Of a DNA stretch of 64,000 bases, positions 8,210 to 16,821 are shown piece by piece (positions within the stretch are counted from its first letter, which is position 1; each line of letters begins with the position of its first letter). The notes beneath the pieces are model-generated. The model saw only the letters and a program-made list of their open reading frames with translations. It searched no databases and was not told the origin of the DNA. The DNA comes from Bog-756 sp963824645 (GTDB lineage Bacteria; Actinomycetota; Acidimicrobiia; Acidimicrobiales; RAAP-2). The stretch is taken from NCBI GenBank assembly GCA_963824645.1, contig CAWGQC010000004.1:620001-684000 (forward strand), written 5' to 3'. The position numbers and the translations under genes are program-made.

Positions 8210-8982
8210 GCCCGCCACCCTCGATGGTGCAATTCGACTTCACCGGCAAGGTGGCCATCGTCACCGGAGCCGGCGGCGGGATCGGTCAGGCCTACGCCGA
8301 GGCCCTGGCCGCCGCCGGTGCCTCGGTGGTGGTGGCCGACATCGCCGGCGACAACGCCGCCGCCGTGGCCCAGGCCATCACCGGGGCGGGGGGAGCGGCC
8401 CTGGCCGTCACGGCCGACGTGGCCGACACCGGGTCGGCCCAGGCTCTGGCCGCCCGGACCGTCGAGCAGTTCGGGGGGATCGACTACCTGGTCAACAACG
8501 CCGCCATCTTCGGCGGGATGAAGCTGGACCTGCTCATCACCGTCGACTGGGAGTACCTCAACCGGTTCCTGTCGGTCAACATGCTGGGCGCCCTCAACTG
8601 CGTCCGGGCCTGCTATCCGGCCCTCAAGGAGCGGGGGGGCGGGGCCATCGTCAACCAGTCGTCCACCGCCGCCTACCTGTACGCCGGTTTTTACGGACTG
8701 GCCAAGGCCGGGGTCAACTCCATCACCCAGCAGCTGGCCCACGAGCTCGGTGGCAACAACATCCGGGTCAACGCCATCGCCCCGGGGCCCATCGACACCG
8801 AGGCCTCCCGCAACGTGGTCCCCGACGTGTTCCTGCAGCCCATCCTCGACTCGTTGGCCCTCAAACGCCAGGGGGAGACGGCCGACCTGGTGGGGATGTG
8901 CCTCTTCCTGCTGTCCGATGCCGCCTCGTGGATGACCGGCCACGTGGTCAACGTGGACGGCGGCCAGGTGTTCCGGGCGTGA
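8206..8982 (+). CDS. Short-chain dehydrogenase/reductase (second SDR)
   Basis: This 258-residue classical SDR has cofactor motif TGAGGGIG, structural NNAA, a catalytic serine in NQSST, and YGLAK for the Tyr/Lys pair. The C-terminal MTGHVVNVDGG is typical of SDR dehydrogenases. The GTG start overlaps the previous stop (GTGA) and follows GGGAGG by about 8 nt; an internal ATG at 8224 is an alternative. It corresponds to Rv0769 of the M. tuberculosis locus. It likely interconverts a secondary alcohol and a ketone in the same catabolic or modification route as the neighbours. The GTGA at its end couples it to the enoyl-CoA hydratase-like gene. Confidence 0.9.
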   Translation: MSPPPSMVQFDFTGKVAIVTGAGGGIGQAYAEALAAAGASVVVADIAGDNAAAVAQAITGAGGAALAVTADVADTGSAQALAARTVEQFGGIDYLVNNAAIFGGMKLDLLITVDWEYLNRFLSVNMLGALNCVRACYPALKERGGGAIVNQSSTAAYLYAGFYGLAKAGVNSITQQLAHELGGNNIRVNAIAPGPIDTEASRNVVPDVFLQPILDSLALKRQGETADLVGMCLFLLSDAASWMTGHVVNVDGGQVFRA

Positions 8983-9743
8983 CCGACCGAAGGGTCGGGG
9001 TCGAGGACGACGCCGGCGTGCGGTTGATCACCTTCGACCGCCCCGAGGTGGCCAACGCCTTCGACGCCGCCATGTACGCGGCGGTGACCGGGGCGCTGGC
9101 CGCATCCCTGGCCGACGACGGAGTGGGGGCGGTGGTGCTGACCGGGCGGGGCACGACCTTCACCGGGGGACAGGACCTCCGCGAGATGGCCGCCCTGGCC
9201 ACCGGGGAGACCACCGGCGACCAGGGCACCGGCTTCCGGGGCCTGCTCGACGTGCTGGTCACCTTCGACAAGCCGTTGCTGGCCGCCGTCAACGGGGTCG
9301 GGGTGGGGCTGGGCTGCACCCTGCTCGGCCATGTGGACCTGGTGCTCATGGACGAGAGAGCCCGGCTGCGGGCCCCCTTCGCCCCGTTGGGGGTGCCGCC
9401 GGAGGCGGCCAGCAGCTGGTTGCTGCCCGAACGGATGGGATGGCAGTCGGCCGCCCTCCTCCTCCTGGCTTCGGAGTGGATCGACGCCGACCAGGCGGTG
9501 GCCTGTGGCCTGGCTCTGCGGACCTGCCCGGCCGGGACGGTGGTGGAGGAGACGCTGGCCCTGGCCCGGCGTATCGCCGCCTTTCCCCCCCACGCCACCC
9601 GGCACATCAAACGGCTGATGATGGACGGTCGCCGGGAGGCGGTCACGGCCGCCCGCCGGCGGGAGGAGGCGGCCTTCGCCGCCCTGTTCGCCGACCCGGC
9701 CATCAACCCGGGATCACAGCTGACCGCCGGCCTGGACGGCTGA
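8979..9743 (+). CDS. Enoyl-CoA hydratase/isomerase family protein
   Basis: This 254-residue crotonase-fold protein has the two oxyanion-hole regions: VLTGRGTTFTGGQDL (first backbone NH) and VNGVGVGLGCTLLGHVDL (second). The usual catalytic glutamates at the ends of those segments are not both evident. LRAPFAPLGVPPEAAS replaces the common E-x-x-x-G pattern with a glutamate at PPEA, so it may be an isomerase or hydratase variant. The GTG start overlaps the SDR stop (GTGA). It extends the locus beyond the M. tuberculosis gene set and suggests that the pathway proceeds through a CoA thioester. The substrate is unknown. Confidence 0.88.
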   Translation: MTDRRVGVEDDAGVRLITFDRPEVANAFDAAMYAAVTGALAASLADDGVGAVVLTGRGTTFTGGQDLREMAALATGETTGDQGTGFRGLLDVLVTFDKPLLAAVNGVGVGLGCTLLGHVDLVLMDERARLRAPFAPLGVPPEAASSWLLPERMGWQSAALLLLASEWIDADQAVACGLALRTCPAGTVVEETLALARRIAAFPPHATRHIKRLMMDGRREAVTAARRREEAAFAALFADPAINPGSQLTAGLDG

Positions 9744-9748
9744 GCCCG

Positions 9749-10606
9749 GTGCACCTCGGCGTGACCGCCTTCCTCACCGATCGGGCCATGGCCCCCGACG
9801 GGTTGGCCCGCGCCGTCGAGGAGCGGGGCTTCCATTCCCTCTACCTGCCCGAGCACACCCACCTGCCCGTCAGCGCCGACACCCCACCGGCCCTGGTCGA
9901 GGGGGTCGACGTGGAGGACTACCGGCGCAGTCTCGACCCGGTGGTGGGGTTGGCCGCCGCCGCCTCGGTCACCGACCGCATCCTGCTCGGTACCGGCATC
10001 CTGTTGGTCGCCCAACACGATCCCATCGTGTTGGCCAAGCAGCTGGCCACCCTGGACCGGATCAGTGGGGGGCGGGTGGTGTTCGGGATGGGCTTCGGGT
10101 GGAACCGGCAGGAGGCGGCCGACCACGGGGTGGCCTTCGGCCACCGCCGGGCCGTGGCCCGCGAGCACGTGTTGTGCATGCAGGAGCTGTGGGCGAAGGA
10201 ACAGGCCGCCTTCCACGGCACCTACGTGTCGATGGGTCCGAGCTGGGCCTGGCCCAAGCCGGTCCAACAACCGCGGATACCCACCCTGATCGGCGGGGGG
10301 GCGGGGCCGGCGCTGTTCGCCGCCGTGGCCGAGTACGGGGACGGCTGGATACCGGTGGGCGGAGCCGGTCTGGCCGAGGCCCTGCCCCGGCTGCACCGGG
10401 CCGTCGAGGAGCGGGGGCGCGATCCCGAGGGGATCCGGGTCATCCCCTTCGGCACCGTCCCCACCGAGGCCAAACTGTCCCACTACCAATCACACGGGAT
10501 CGACGAGGTGGTGCTGCGGGTCCCCTCGGGCCACCCGTCTGACATGCTGGCCGTGCTGGACGACCACGCCCGGTTCGTCGACCTCTTCGGGGACGACCAT
10601 GGCTGA
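9749..10606 (+). CDS. LLM-class (F420-dependent-type) oxidoreductase
   Basis: This 285-residue TIM-barrel protein of the luciferase-like family has typical elements: HSLYLPEHTH, ILLGTGILLVAQHDPIVLAKQLATLD, SGGRVVFGMGFGWN and PTLIGGG. Actinobacterial members with the GxGxGWN motif and short length usually use coenzyme F420 rather than FMN. This is inferred, since cofactor residues cannot be verified here. The GTG start lies 5 bp after the hydratase stop; a second in-frame GTG at 9761 is possible. It ends overlapping the thioesterase-like gene by 8 bases. In the operon it would supply a hydride-transfer step, for example reduction or oxidation of an enone or alcohol. Confidence 0.85.
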   Translation: MHLGVTAFLTDRAMAPDGLARAVEERGFHSLYLPEHTHLPVSADTPPALVEGVDVEDYRRSLDPVVGLAAAASVTDRILLGTGILLVAQHDPIVLAKQLATLDRISGGRVVFGMGFGWNRQEAADHGVAFGHRRAVAREHVLCMQELWAKEQAAFHGTYVSMGPSWAWPKPVQQPRIPTLIGGGAGPALFAAVAEYGDGWIPVGGAGLAEALPRLHRAVEERGRDPEGIRVIPFGTVPTEAKLSHYQSHGIDEVVLRVPSGHPSDMLAVLDDHARFVDLFGDDHG

Positions 10607-11339
10607 ACCGGACGGCACGGAACCGGCCGAGGCGGCGCCGGACGGGGGCGCCGCCCGGGCCCCGGCCCCGGCCAAGCCGTGGAGCGGGGGCGGACGGGAG
10701 GAGTTGGCCGAGGCGGTGCGACGGTTGATGGCCGGCACGGTGACGTCGGTGGCGCCCCCCGAGGTCCTGGCCGACACGGCCCGACAGGTGAGGCTGCTGG
10801 CCGAAGGGCTGGAGGGTTTCGTCCCCGAGGCGCAGGAGGCGCCGGTGGCCCGCTTCGCCGACGATGGTGTGCTGCCCAGCGGGGTCGATTCGCTGGCCGC
10901 GGCCATGCCCTTCGACGTGATCATCGGATCGTGCAACCCGCTGGCGCCGCCGGTGGTGCTCGAGTTCGCGCCTCCCCGGGCCATCGGTCGGGTGGTGTTC
11001 ACGCCCACCTACGAGGGAGCCCCCGGGTGCGTGCACGGTGCCGCCCTGGCCGGCGTGTTCGACATCGTGCTGACGGCGGCCAACGTGATGGCCGACGGGG
11101 CCGGTCCCACCGTCAACCTGGCCATCCGCTACCGGAAACCCACCCTCGTCGGTGTCCCCGCCGTCTTCGAGGGATGGGTCACCGACAAGACCGCCCGCCG
11201 GACCCACAGCCGCGGGCAGCTCACCCAGAACGGCATCGTCACCGTCGAGGCCACCGGCGAGTTCGTCAACATGGGACGCGACCGGATCAACGCCATGCAC
11301 ACCGACCATGGGACCGACCGACCGGCCGTCCCGGAGTGA
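10599..11339 (+). CDS. Hotdog-fold thioesterase (PaaI-like)
   Basis: This 246-residue protein has a disordered Ala/Pro-rich N-terminus (1-28), a helical middle, and a C-terminal hotdog domain. The PaaI-type active-site segment is GCVHGAALAGVFD followed by strands TVNLAIRYRKPTLVG and FEGWVTD. PaaI thioesterases hydrolyse acyl- or aryl-CoA and act as dimers or tetramers. Here it would release the end product or recycle CoA after the hydratase-like step. The ATG lies inside the end of the LLM gene. It is the last gene of the rightward operon. A promoter-sized gap (141 bp) follows before the lipoprotein gene. Confidence 0.82.
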   Translation: MAEPDGTEPAEAAPDGGAARAPAPAKPWSGGGREELAEAVRRLMAGTVTSVAPPEVLADTARQVRLLAEGLEGFVPEAQEAPVARFADDGVLPSGVDSLAAAMPFDVIIGSCNPLAPPVVLEFAPPRAIGRVVFTPTYEGAPGCVHGAALAGVFDIVLTAANVMADGAGPTVNLAIRYRKPTLVGVPAVFEGWVTDKTARRTHSRGQLTQNGIVTVEATGEFVNMGRDRINAMHTDHGTDRPAVPE

Positions 11340-11480
11340 CCGCCGGCGTGACGGACACGGCGACCGGCCGGTGTGACCGGCACGGAGGGCGGCAACTCCG
11401 TAGAGTCTTGGCCGTCGGGTCAAGAGGGGTGGATCACCGGCAGTCGAAGGCCTGTCGTACAAAAGGGGGAGGACCACGTC

Positions 11481-12902
11481 ATGCATTCCCGCCGTGATCA
11501 TCACGATGGTGCCCGCACAATCCGGCGCCGGCCGCTCCCCGTGGGTGGCCGACCGGGCTCGCCGTGGAAAGGTGCGGCCAGCCTGGCCCTGCTGGCCCTG
11601 GTGGTGGCCACCACCCTGACCGCCTGCTCGTCGACCAACAGTGCGACCACCAACACCACCCCATCAACCGCGTCATCGTCGGGGTCGGGGTCCACCTCCC
11701 CTTCGCAGACGGCGTCCTACGCCACCCGGCCGCCCATCCCCGCCGCCGCCTACAGCGATCACACCGGTATCACCCCCACCTCGGTGTCGGTGGGCAACGT
11801 CTCCACCCTGTTTGCCGGCCTGTTCAAGGGGGCGGCCGTCGGAACCCAGGCCTACGCCGACTACGTCAACGCCCAGGGCGGCATCAACGGTCGCAAGATC
11901 ATGGTGGACAGCAGTGACGACCAGTACGCCGGGGCCCCCAACAAGCAGGAGACCCAGGCCGATGTGGACAAGGACTTCGCCATGGTCGGCGGGTTCTCCC
12001 TGTTCGACAACTTCGGCGGCGCCGTCCTGGCCGCCAACCCCCAGGTACCCAACGTGACCGTTTCCCTGGACAGCGCCACCGCCAACCTGCCCAACTCCTT
12101 CGGCCCCGCTCCCACCACCAACGGGTGGCTCCTCGGACCCCTGGTGTACTTCAAGACGAAGTTTCGCCAGGACGTCTCCCATGCCGGTGCCCTCATCGCC
12201 GACGAGCCGTCGGCCGAGATCAAGTGGGCGGCGGAGAAGCAGGCCATGGCCCACGCCGGCTACAAGATCATCTACGACCCGACCTTCGACATCACCACCA
12301 CCGACTTCAACCAGTACGTGGTGAGCATGAAAACGGCCGGGGTCAAGATCCTGTTTCTGGAGCAGATGCCGGCCAACTATGCCGCCTCGGTGGTCAAGGC
12401 CCTCAACCAACAGGACTTCCATCCGGTCCTGGTGTTGGGCGGCTCCACCTACAGCGAAGAGCTGGTCCCCGACTCGGGCGGGGCGGCGGCCATCGACGGC
12501 GCCTACATGGAGCAGAACACCTCGCTCTTCCTGGGGGAGGACGCCGCCGCCCTACCGGCCGTCAAGACCTTCGTGACCTGGGTGCAGAAGGCCTCGCCCG
12601 GTTTCCACGCCGATCTCTACACCCTCTACGGCTGGCTTTCGGCCGAGATGTTCAGTCAGGCCCTCAAGTCGGCCGGGGCCGACCCCAGCCGGGGCTCGGT
12701 GCTGGCCGCCCTGCGCAAGATCACGTCATTCTCGGGGGGGTACCTGGTGGGACCGGCCAATCCGTCCGGGCGTATCCCGACCAACTGCTACATCATCGCC
12801 ACCATCGCCAAAGGGCAGTACAAGCGGCTGGACGACCCACCCCTCAACGGGCCGACCCACGGCTACCGCTGCGATCAGCCCTTCTACTTCACCAACCCGT
12901 AG
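11481..12902 (+). CDS. Branched-chain amino-acid-type ABC transporter substrate-binding lipoprotein
   Basis: This 473-residue precursor has an Arg-rich N-terminus, a hydrophobic segment (about 33-48) and the lipobox LTAC with Cys49, so it is a lipidated extracellular protein. A Ser/Thr-rich linker follows, then a type I periplasmic-binding fold (GAAVGTQAYADYVNAQGGINGRKI, then a DSSDDQY ligand segment). The family binds Leu/Ile/Val, amides, urea, or in actinobacteria other small carboxylates. No permease or ATPase genes adjoin it, so it works with components encoded elsewhere. The ATG follows GGGGGAGG by 8 nt. Location beside a lipid or ring catabolic cluster hints at uptake of a carboxylated compound, but that is speculation. 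Confidence 0.88.
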   Translation: MHSRRDHHDGARTIRRRPLPVGGRPGSPWKGAASLALLALVVATTLTACSSTNSATTNTTPSTASSSGSGSTSPSQTASYATRPPIPAAAYSDHTGITPTSVSVGNVSTLFAGLFKGAAVGTQAYADYVNAQGGINGRKIMVDSSDDQYAGAPNKQETQADVDKDFAMVGGFSLFDNFGGAVLAANPQVPNVTVSLDSATANLPNSFGPAPTTNGWLLGPLVYFKTKFRQDVSHAGALIADEPSAEIKWAAEKQAMAHAGYKIIYDPTFDITTTDFNQYVVSMKTAGVKILFLEQMPANYAASVVKALNQQDFHPVLVLGGSTYSEELVPDSGGAAAIDGAYMEQNTSLFLGEDAAALPAVKTFVTWVQKASPGFHADLYTLYGWLSAEMFSQALKSAGADPSRGSVLAALRKITSFSGGYLVGPANPSGRIPTNCYIIATIAKGQYKRLDDPPLNGPTHGYRCDQPFYFTNP

Positions 12903-12932
12903 GGTCGGCACCCCCAACCGGTAGGGGCTGGC

Positions 12933-13193
12933 TCAGGAGGCCCGGACGGCCCGCCTCATGAGACGGGCCTTGCGGTTGGCCGCCTGGTTCTTGTGGATGA
13001 CGCCCTTGGCCGCCGCCTTGTCGATCCGCTTGACGGCCAGGCGGAGGGCTTCCTCGCTGTCCTCGGCCCCGGTCTCCAGGGCGGTGATGGCCCTCTTGGT
13101 CCGGGTCCGCATCTCGGAGCGGACCGCCTTGTTGCGGGCCTGACGCTTGATCGTCTGGCGGTTGCGCTTGATCTGGCTCTTGATGTTGGCCAC
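12933..13193 (-). CDS. rpsT: 30S ribosomal protein S20
   Basis: This 86-residue, Lys/Arg/Ala-rich, all-helical protein starts MANIKSQIKRNRQ and contains the KRAITAL and AVKRIDKAAAKGVIHKNQAANRKARL segments diagnostic of S20. It binds 16S rRNA helices early in 30S assembly. It lies divergent from lepA, the usual actinobacterial neighbour. The ribosome site GGAAGGA lies upstream of the ATG. A TACGTT -10-like hexamer at 13249-13254 on the minus strand could give a leader of about 50 nt. It is convergent with the binding-protein gene 30 bp away. Confidence 0.97.
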   Translation of the reverse strand: MANIKSQIKRNRQTIKRQARNKAVRSEMRTRTKRAITALETGAEDSEEALRLAVKRIDKAAAKGVIHKNQAANRKARLMRRAVRAS

Positions 13194-13331
13194 GGACGGT
13201 CCTTCCGGTGGGGGATATGTGTGGCCGGCGGCCGTGCCGCGACCAGCGAACGTATGGAGATTCGGGCCCGGGGTGACCCGATCGGGCCACGTCTCCGGAG
13301 GTCACGAGGATAGCACCCCGATCCACTTGGA

Positions 13332-13337
13332 TACGCT
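13332..13337 (+). promoter_or_regulatory. Candidate -10 (TACGCT) for leaderless lepA transcript
   Basis: TACGCT ends 9 nt before the GTG of lepA, and no Shine-Dalgarno lies in between. This spacing would place transcription start at or next to the start codon. No clear -35 is visible. Confidence 0.35.
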
Positions 13338-13346
13338 GGTCCCTCC

Positions 13347-15135
13347 GTGCCGCCCATCACCCGTATACGCAATTTCTCCATCATCAGCCATGTCGACCAC
13401 GGCAAGTCCACCCTTTCGGACCGCATTCTGGAGCTGACCGGGGCGGTGGACCCCCGCCTCATGCGCGAGCAGTACCTCGATTCGATGGACATCGAGCGGG
13501 AGCGGGGCATCACCATCAAGGCCCAGAACGTGCGGGTGAACTGGGACGGACACACCCTCCATCTCATCGATACCCCCGGTCACGTGGACTTCGGCTACGA
13601 GGTCAGCCGCTCGCTGGCCGCCTGCGAGGGGGCGGTCCTCCTGGTCGACGCCTCCCAGGGCATTCAGGCCCAGACCCTGGCCAACTGCTACCAGGCCGTG
13701 GAGAACGACCTCGAGATCGTGGCCGTCCTCAACAAGATCGATCTGCCGGCGGCCGACCCCGAGCGGTCGGCGGCCGAGATCGAACAGGTCCTGGGCATCG
13801 ACGCCTCGTCCATCCTCCACATTTCGGCCAAGACGGGCGATGGGGTGCCCGAGCTGCTCGACGCCATCGTGGCCCGCATTCCGGCGCCCACCGGCGACCC
13901 CGACGGCGCCGCTGCGGGCCCTCATCTTCGACTCCGCCTACGACCAGTACCGGGGTGTGGTCAGTTCCATCCGGGTGATGGATGGCAACCTGACCGGCGA
14001 GGACCGTCTCCGGTTCATGCAGGCCGGCGCCAATCACGAGATCGAGGAGATCGGGGTGCGCACCCCCATCCCGGTGCCGGTGGATGCCCTCGGGCCCGGG
14101 GAGGTGGGCTACCTGATCGCCGGCATCAAGGACGTGGGCGGGGCCCGCTCGGGCGAGACGGTCACCACCGCCCGTCATCCCGCCCCCACCGCCCTGGCCG
14201 GCTACCGCGATCCCAAGCCCATGGTGTTCTGCGGGTTGTTCCCCATCGACGGCGACGACCTGCCCGACCTGCGCGATGCCCTGGAGAAGCTCCGGCTCAA
14301 CGACGCCAGCTTCACCTTCGAACCGGAGTCGTCCCGGGCCCTCGGGTTCGGTTTCCGGTGCGGTTTCCTCGGCCTCCTGCACATGGAGATCGTGCGTGAG
14401 CGCCTCGAGCGGGAGTTCGACATCGCCCTGATCGCCACCGCCCCGTCGGTGGCCTACCGGGCCTTCCTCACCGACGGCACCGAGGTGGACGTGGACAATC
14501 CGAGCGAGCTGCCCGATCCGGCCCGGCTCGACCAGGTGGACGAGCCCATGCTGCGGGCCACCATCCTCACCCCGGCCGAGTACACCGGCACCATCATGGA
14601 CCTGTGCCAGGGTCACCGGGCCACCATGGTCAAGATGGACTACCTCTCGCCGGAGCGGGTGGAGTTCGTCTACACCATCCCCCTGGCCGAGGTGGTCATC
14701 AACTTCTTCGACCAGCTGAAGAGCCGGACCAAGGGCTACGCCAGCCTCGACTACGAGACCGAGGGCTACGAGACGTCCGAGCTGGTCAAGGTCGACCTGC
14801 TCATCAACCACGTGCCGGTGGACGCCTTCTCCACCATCGTGCACCGGTCGCAGGCCGACTTCTACGGCCGGCGGATGACCGAGAAGTTGCGCGAGCTGAT
14901 CCCCCGGCAGATGTTCGACGTACCCATCCAGGCCGCGGTCGGCGGCCGGGTGCTGGCCCGCGAGACGGTCAAGGCCCGTCGCAAGGACGTGTTGGCCAAG
15001 TGCTACGGCGGGGACATCACCCGCAAGCGCAAGCTGCTCGAGAAGCAGAAGGAGGGGAAGAAGAAGATGAAGAACATCGGCCGGGTCGAGGTCCCCCAGG
15101 AGGCGTTCGTCTCCGCCCTCCGTCTCGACGACTGA
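13347..15135 (+). CDS. lepA: Elongation factor 4 (LepA), with an apparent one-base frame break
   Basis: This translational GTPase back-translocates stalled ribosomes. The N-terminal frame shows the P-loop SHVDHGKST, the effector-region RGITIKAQ, DTPGH and NKID motifs. The frame changes at a CCCC run (13898-13901). The second frame continues ...APLRALIFDSAYDQYRGVV and runs through the EF4-specific C-terminal domain (GGDITRKRKLLEKQKEGKKKMK). Dropping one C gives GDPTAPLRALIFDS, the normal family sequence, and a 595-residue protein of the usual length (about 600). Both halves are intact, so an assembly or sequencing error is the simplest reading. The GTG start has a TACGCT hexamer 9 nt upstream and no ribosome site, which suggests a leaderless mRNA. 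Confidence 0.94.
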
Positions 15136-15231
15136 CCGGCCCGTCACCGGTCGGCGCTCGTCGACCGACCGGTCGATCCGACTGCGTGCATCGGTCACGG
15201 TCGGTAACAAGGGGGCGAGGTAGGATTGTCT

Positions 15232-16821
15232 GTGGACGGCGAAGGCACACCGGAGGCCACTCCGGGTCCGGACCACCCGCCGGCGGCCAACGCCAGCCCC
15301 CGCCAGCTGGTCCGCAACATGGCCTCCAGCTACGGCAATTTCTTTCTGGCCATGGTGATGAGCCTGTTCCTCACCCGGGTGCTGCTCCGTCACCTCGGCG
15401 CCAGTGTCTACGGGCTGTGGATCGTCCTCCTGGCCATCGTCGGCTATATCGGCCTGCTCGACGTGGGCGTGTCCACGGCGGCCGTCCAACGGGTGGCCCG
15501 GCTGACCGCCAACGACGACCGGGAGGGTGTGGCCGACCTGATCCGGACGGCGTGGACCTTCTTCGCCGTGTCGGGGGTGCTGGCCGTGGTGGTGACGGTC
15601 ATCCTGGCCCCCCACCTGGCCTCCTTCCTCCACCTCGGTACCATCGATCCGGCCCAGGCCGAGGCCACCCTGGTCATCCTCGGGTTCTGGATGGCCGTGC
15701 TGTTCCTGTCCTCGGTGCCCAACGCCGTTCTCTTCGGGTCGGGCCGGGGCGACCGGCTGGCCCAGTTGGGTGGCCTCACCCTGGTCGTCACCCAGCTGGT
15801 CCAGATCATCGTGGTGGTCACCGGTGGTGGGTTGGTGGCCCTGGCCATCGTGGCCCTGGGCGGGGTGCTGGTCGGGCTGGTCATCAGCGCGACCATGGTC
15901 GGCCGGGTCACCGGTTCCTCGGTGCGCCGCGGCCACTTCCGGCGCACCGTGCTGGTGGACCTGCTGCGCTTCGGCGGACGCCAATCGATCATCTCGGTGG
16001 GCGGGATCGTGGCCTACCAGCTCGATGCCCTCATCATCGGACTGATCCTGCCGGTGGCCCAGGTCGCCCCCTACGACGTGGCCCTGAGCACGTCCAACCT
16101 GACCCGCAACCTGAGCACCCAGGGCACCAACCTTCTGCTGCCCACCTACGCCCACCTCGACGCCATCGGCGACCATCGTCGCCAGGCCTCGTACTTCTTC
16201 CGCTCGGTGCTGGTCGGCATGGCCATCTCCATCCCCATCGTCATCGCCCTGGCCGCCTTCGGCGAGCCCATGCTCAAGCTGTGGCTGGGTTCGGTGCCGC
16301 CCAAAACGTACGAGATCGTGATCGCCCTCGGCATCATGATCACCATCCAGCTACCGGGCAACCAGTGCTTCAGCTTCCTGACCGGTATCGGCCGTATCCA
16401 ACTGCTGGTGCGGCTGTCGATGATCGGTGCTTTGGTCAACCTGGCCGGCAGCGTGGCCGCCACCTACTGGCTGGGCCCCATCGGCCCGGCCATCGGGTCA
16501 CTGCCGGTGGTGGTGGTGCTCGACTTCTTCGTCCTTCCCATGATCGTCTGCCGGCACCTGGGCGTGTCGTTTGCCGACTACACCCGGGCCGCCCTGGTCC
16601 CGCTTGTCCCCGGGGCGGCATCGGCCGGCATCGTGGCTGTCGTGCTGGTCATCGTCTCCCCCCAGGCCCGGGGGATCACCGCCGTGGTCGAGGCGGTGGC
16701 GGTGGTGGCGGCGTCCTGGGTCACCATGGGGGTGATCCTGTACCGCACCGAGCCGGAGCTGCGCGACGGGATCCGGAGGTTGCTGGTCCGACGACGCACC
16801 GGACGCGGGGACGGGCGCTGA
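15232..16821 (+). CDS. Wzx-like polysaccharide flippase (MATE/MVF superfamily)
   Basis: This integral membrane protein of about 529 residues has 12-14 predicted hydrophobic helices. The first lies at SYGNFFLAMVMSLFL, and the opening is RHLGASVYGLW-IVLLAIVGYIGLLDVGV, characteristic of oligosaccharide-lipid flippases ('YGlw...lsl...lD.G'). It would flip an undecaprenyl-linked oligosaccharide across the membrane. It is followed by a glycosyltransferase in a TGATG overlap, and uppS (carrier-lipid synthesis) lies elsewhere in the window. A TTG at 15226 is an alternative start, but TAGGAT at 15221-15226 five bases before this GTG looks like a -10 and would favour a leaderless GTG start. The N-terminal 25 residues are disordered. 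Confidence 0.88.
   Translation: MDGEGTPEATPGPDHPPAANASPRQLVRNMASSYGNFFLAMVMSLFLTRVLLRHLGASVYGLWIVLLAIVGYIGLLDVGVSTAAVQRVARLTANDDREGVADLIRTAWTFFAVSGVLAVVVTVILAPHLASFLHLGTIDPAQAEATLVILGFWMAVLFLSSVPNAVLFGSGRGDRLAQLGGLTLVVTQLVQIIVVVTGGGLVALAIVALGGVLVGLVISATMVGRVTGSSVRRGHFRRTVLVDLLRFGGRQSIISVGGIVAYQLDALIIGLILPVAQVAPYDVALSTSNLTRNLSTQGTNLLLPTYAHLDAIGDHRRQASYFFRSVLVGMAISIPIVIALAAFGEPMLKLWLGSVPPKTYEIVIALGIMITIQLPGNQCFSFLTGIGRIQLLVRLSMIGALVNLAGSVAATYWLGPIGPAIGSLPVVVVLDFFVLPMIVCRHLGVSFADYTRAALVPLVPGAASAGIVAVVLVIVSPQARGITAVVEAVAVVAASWVTMGVILYRTEPELRDGIRRLLVRRRTGRGDGR

Noticed and set aside
13729..16176. An 815-codon antisense open frame over lepA and the flippase
   Set aside because: It is Gly/Asp/His/Gln-rich with no fold pattern and is the antisense shadow of two well-recognised genes in a GC-rich genome.
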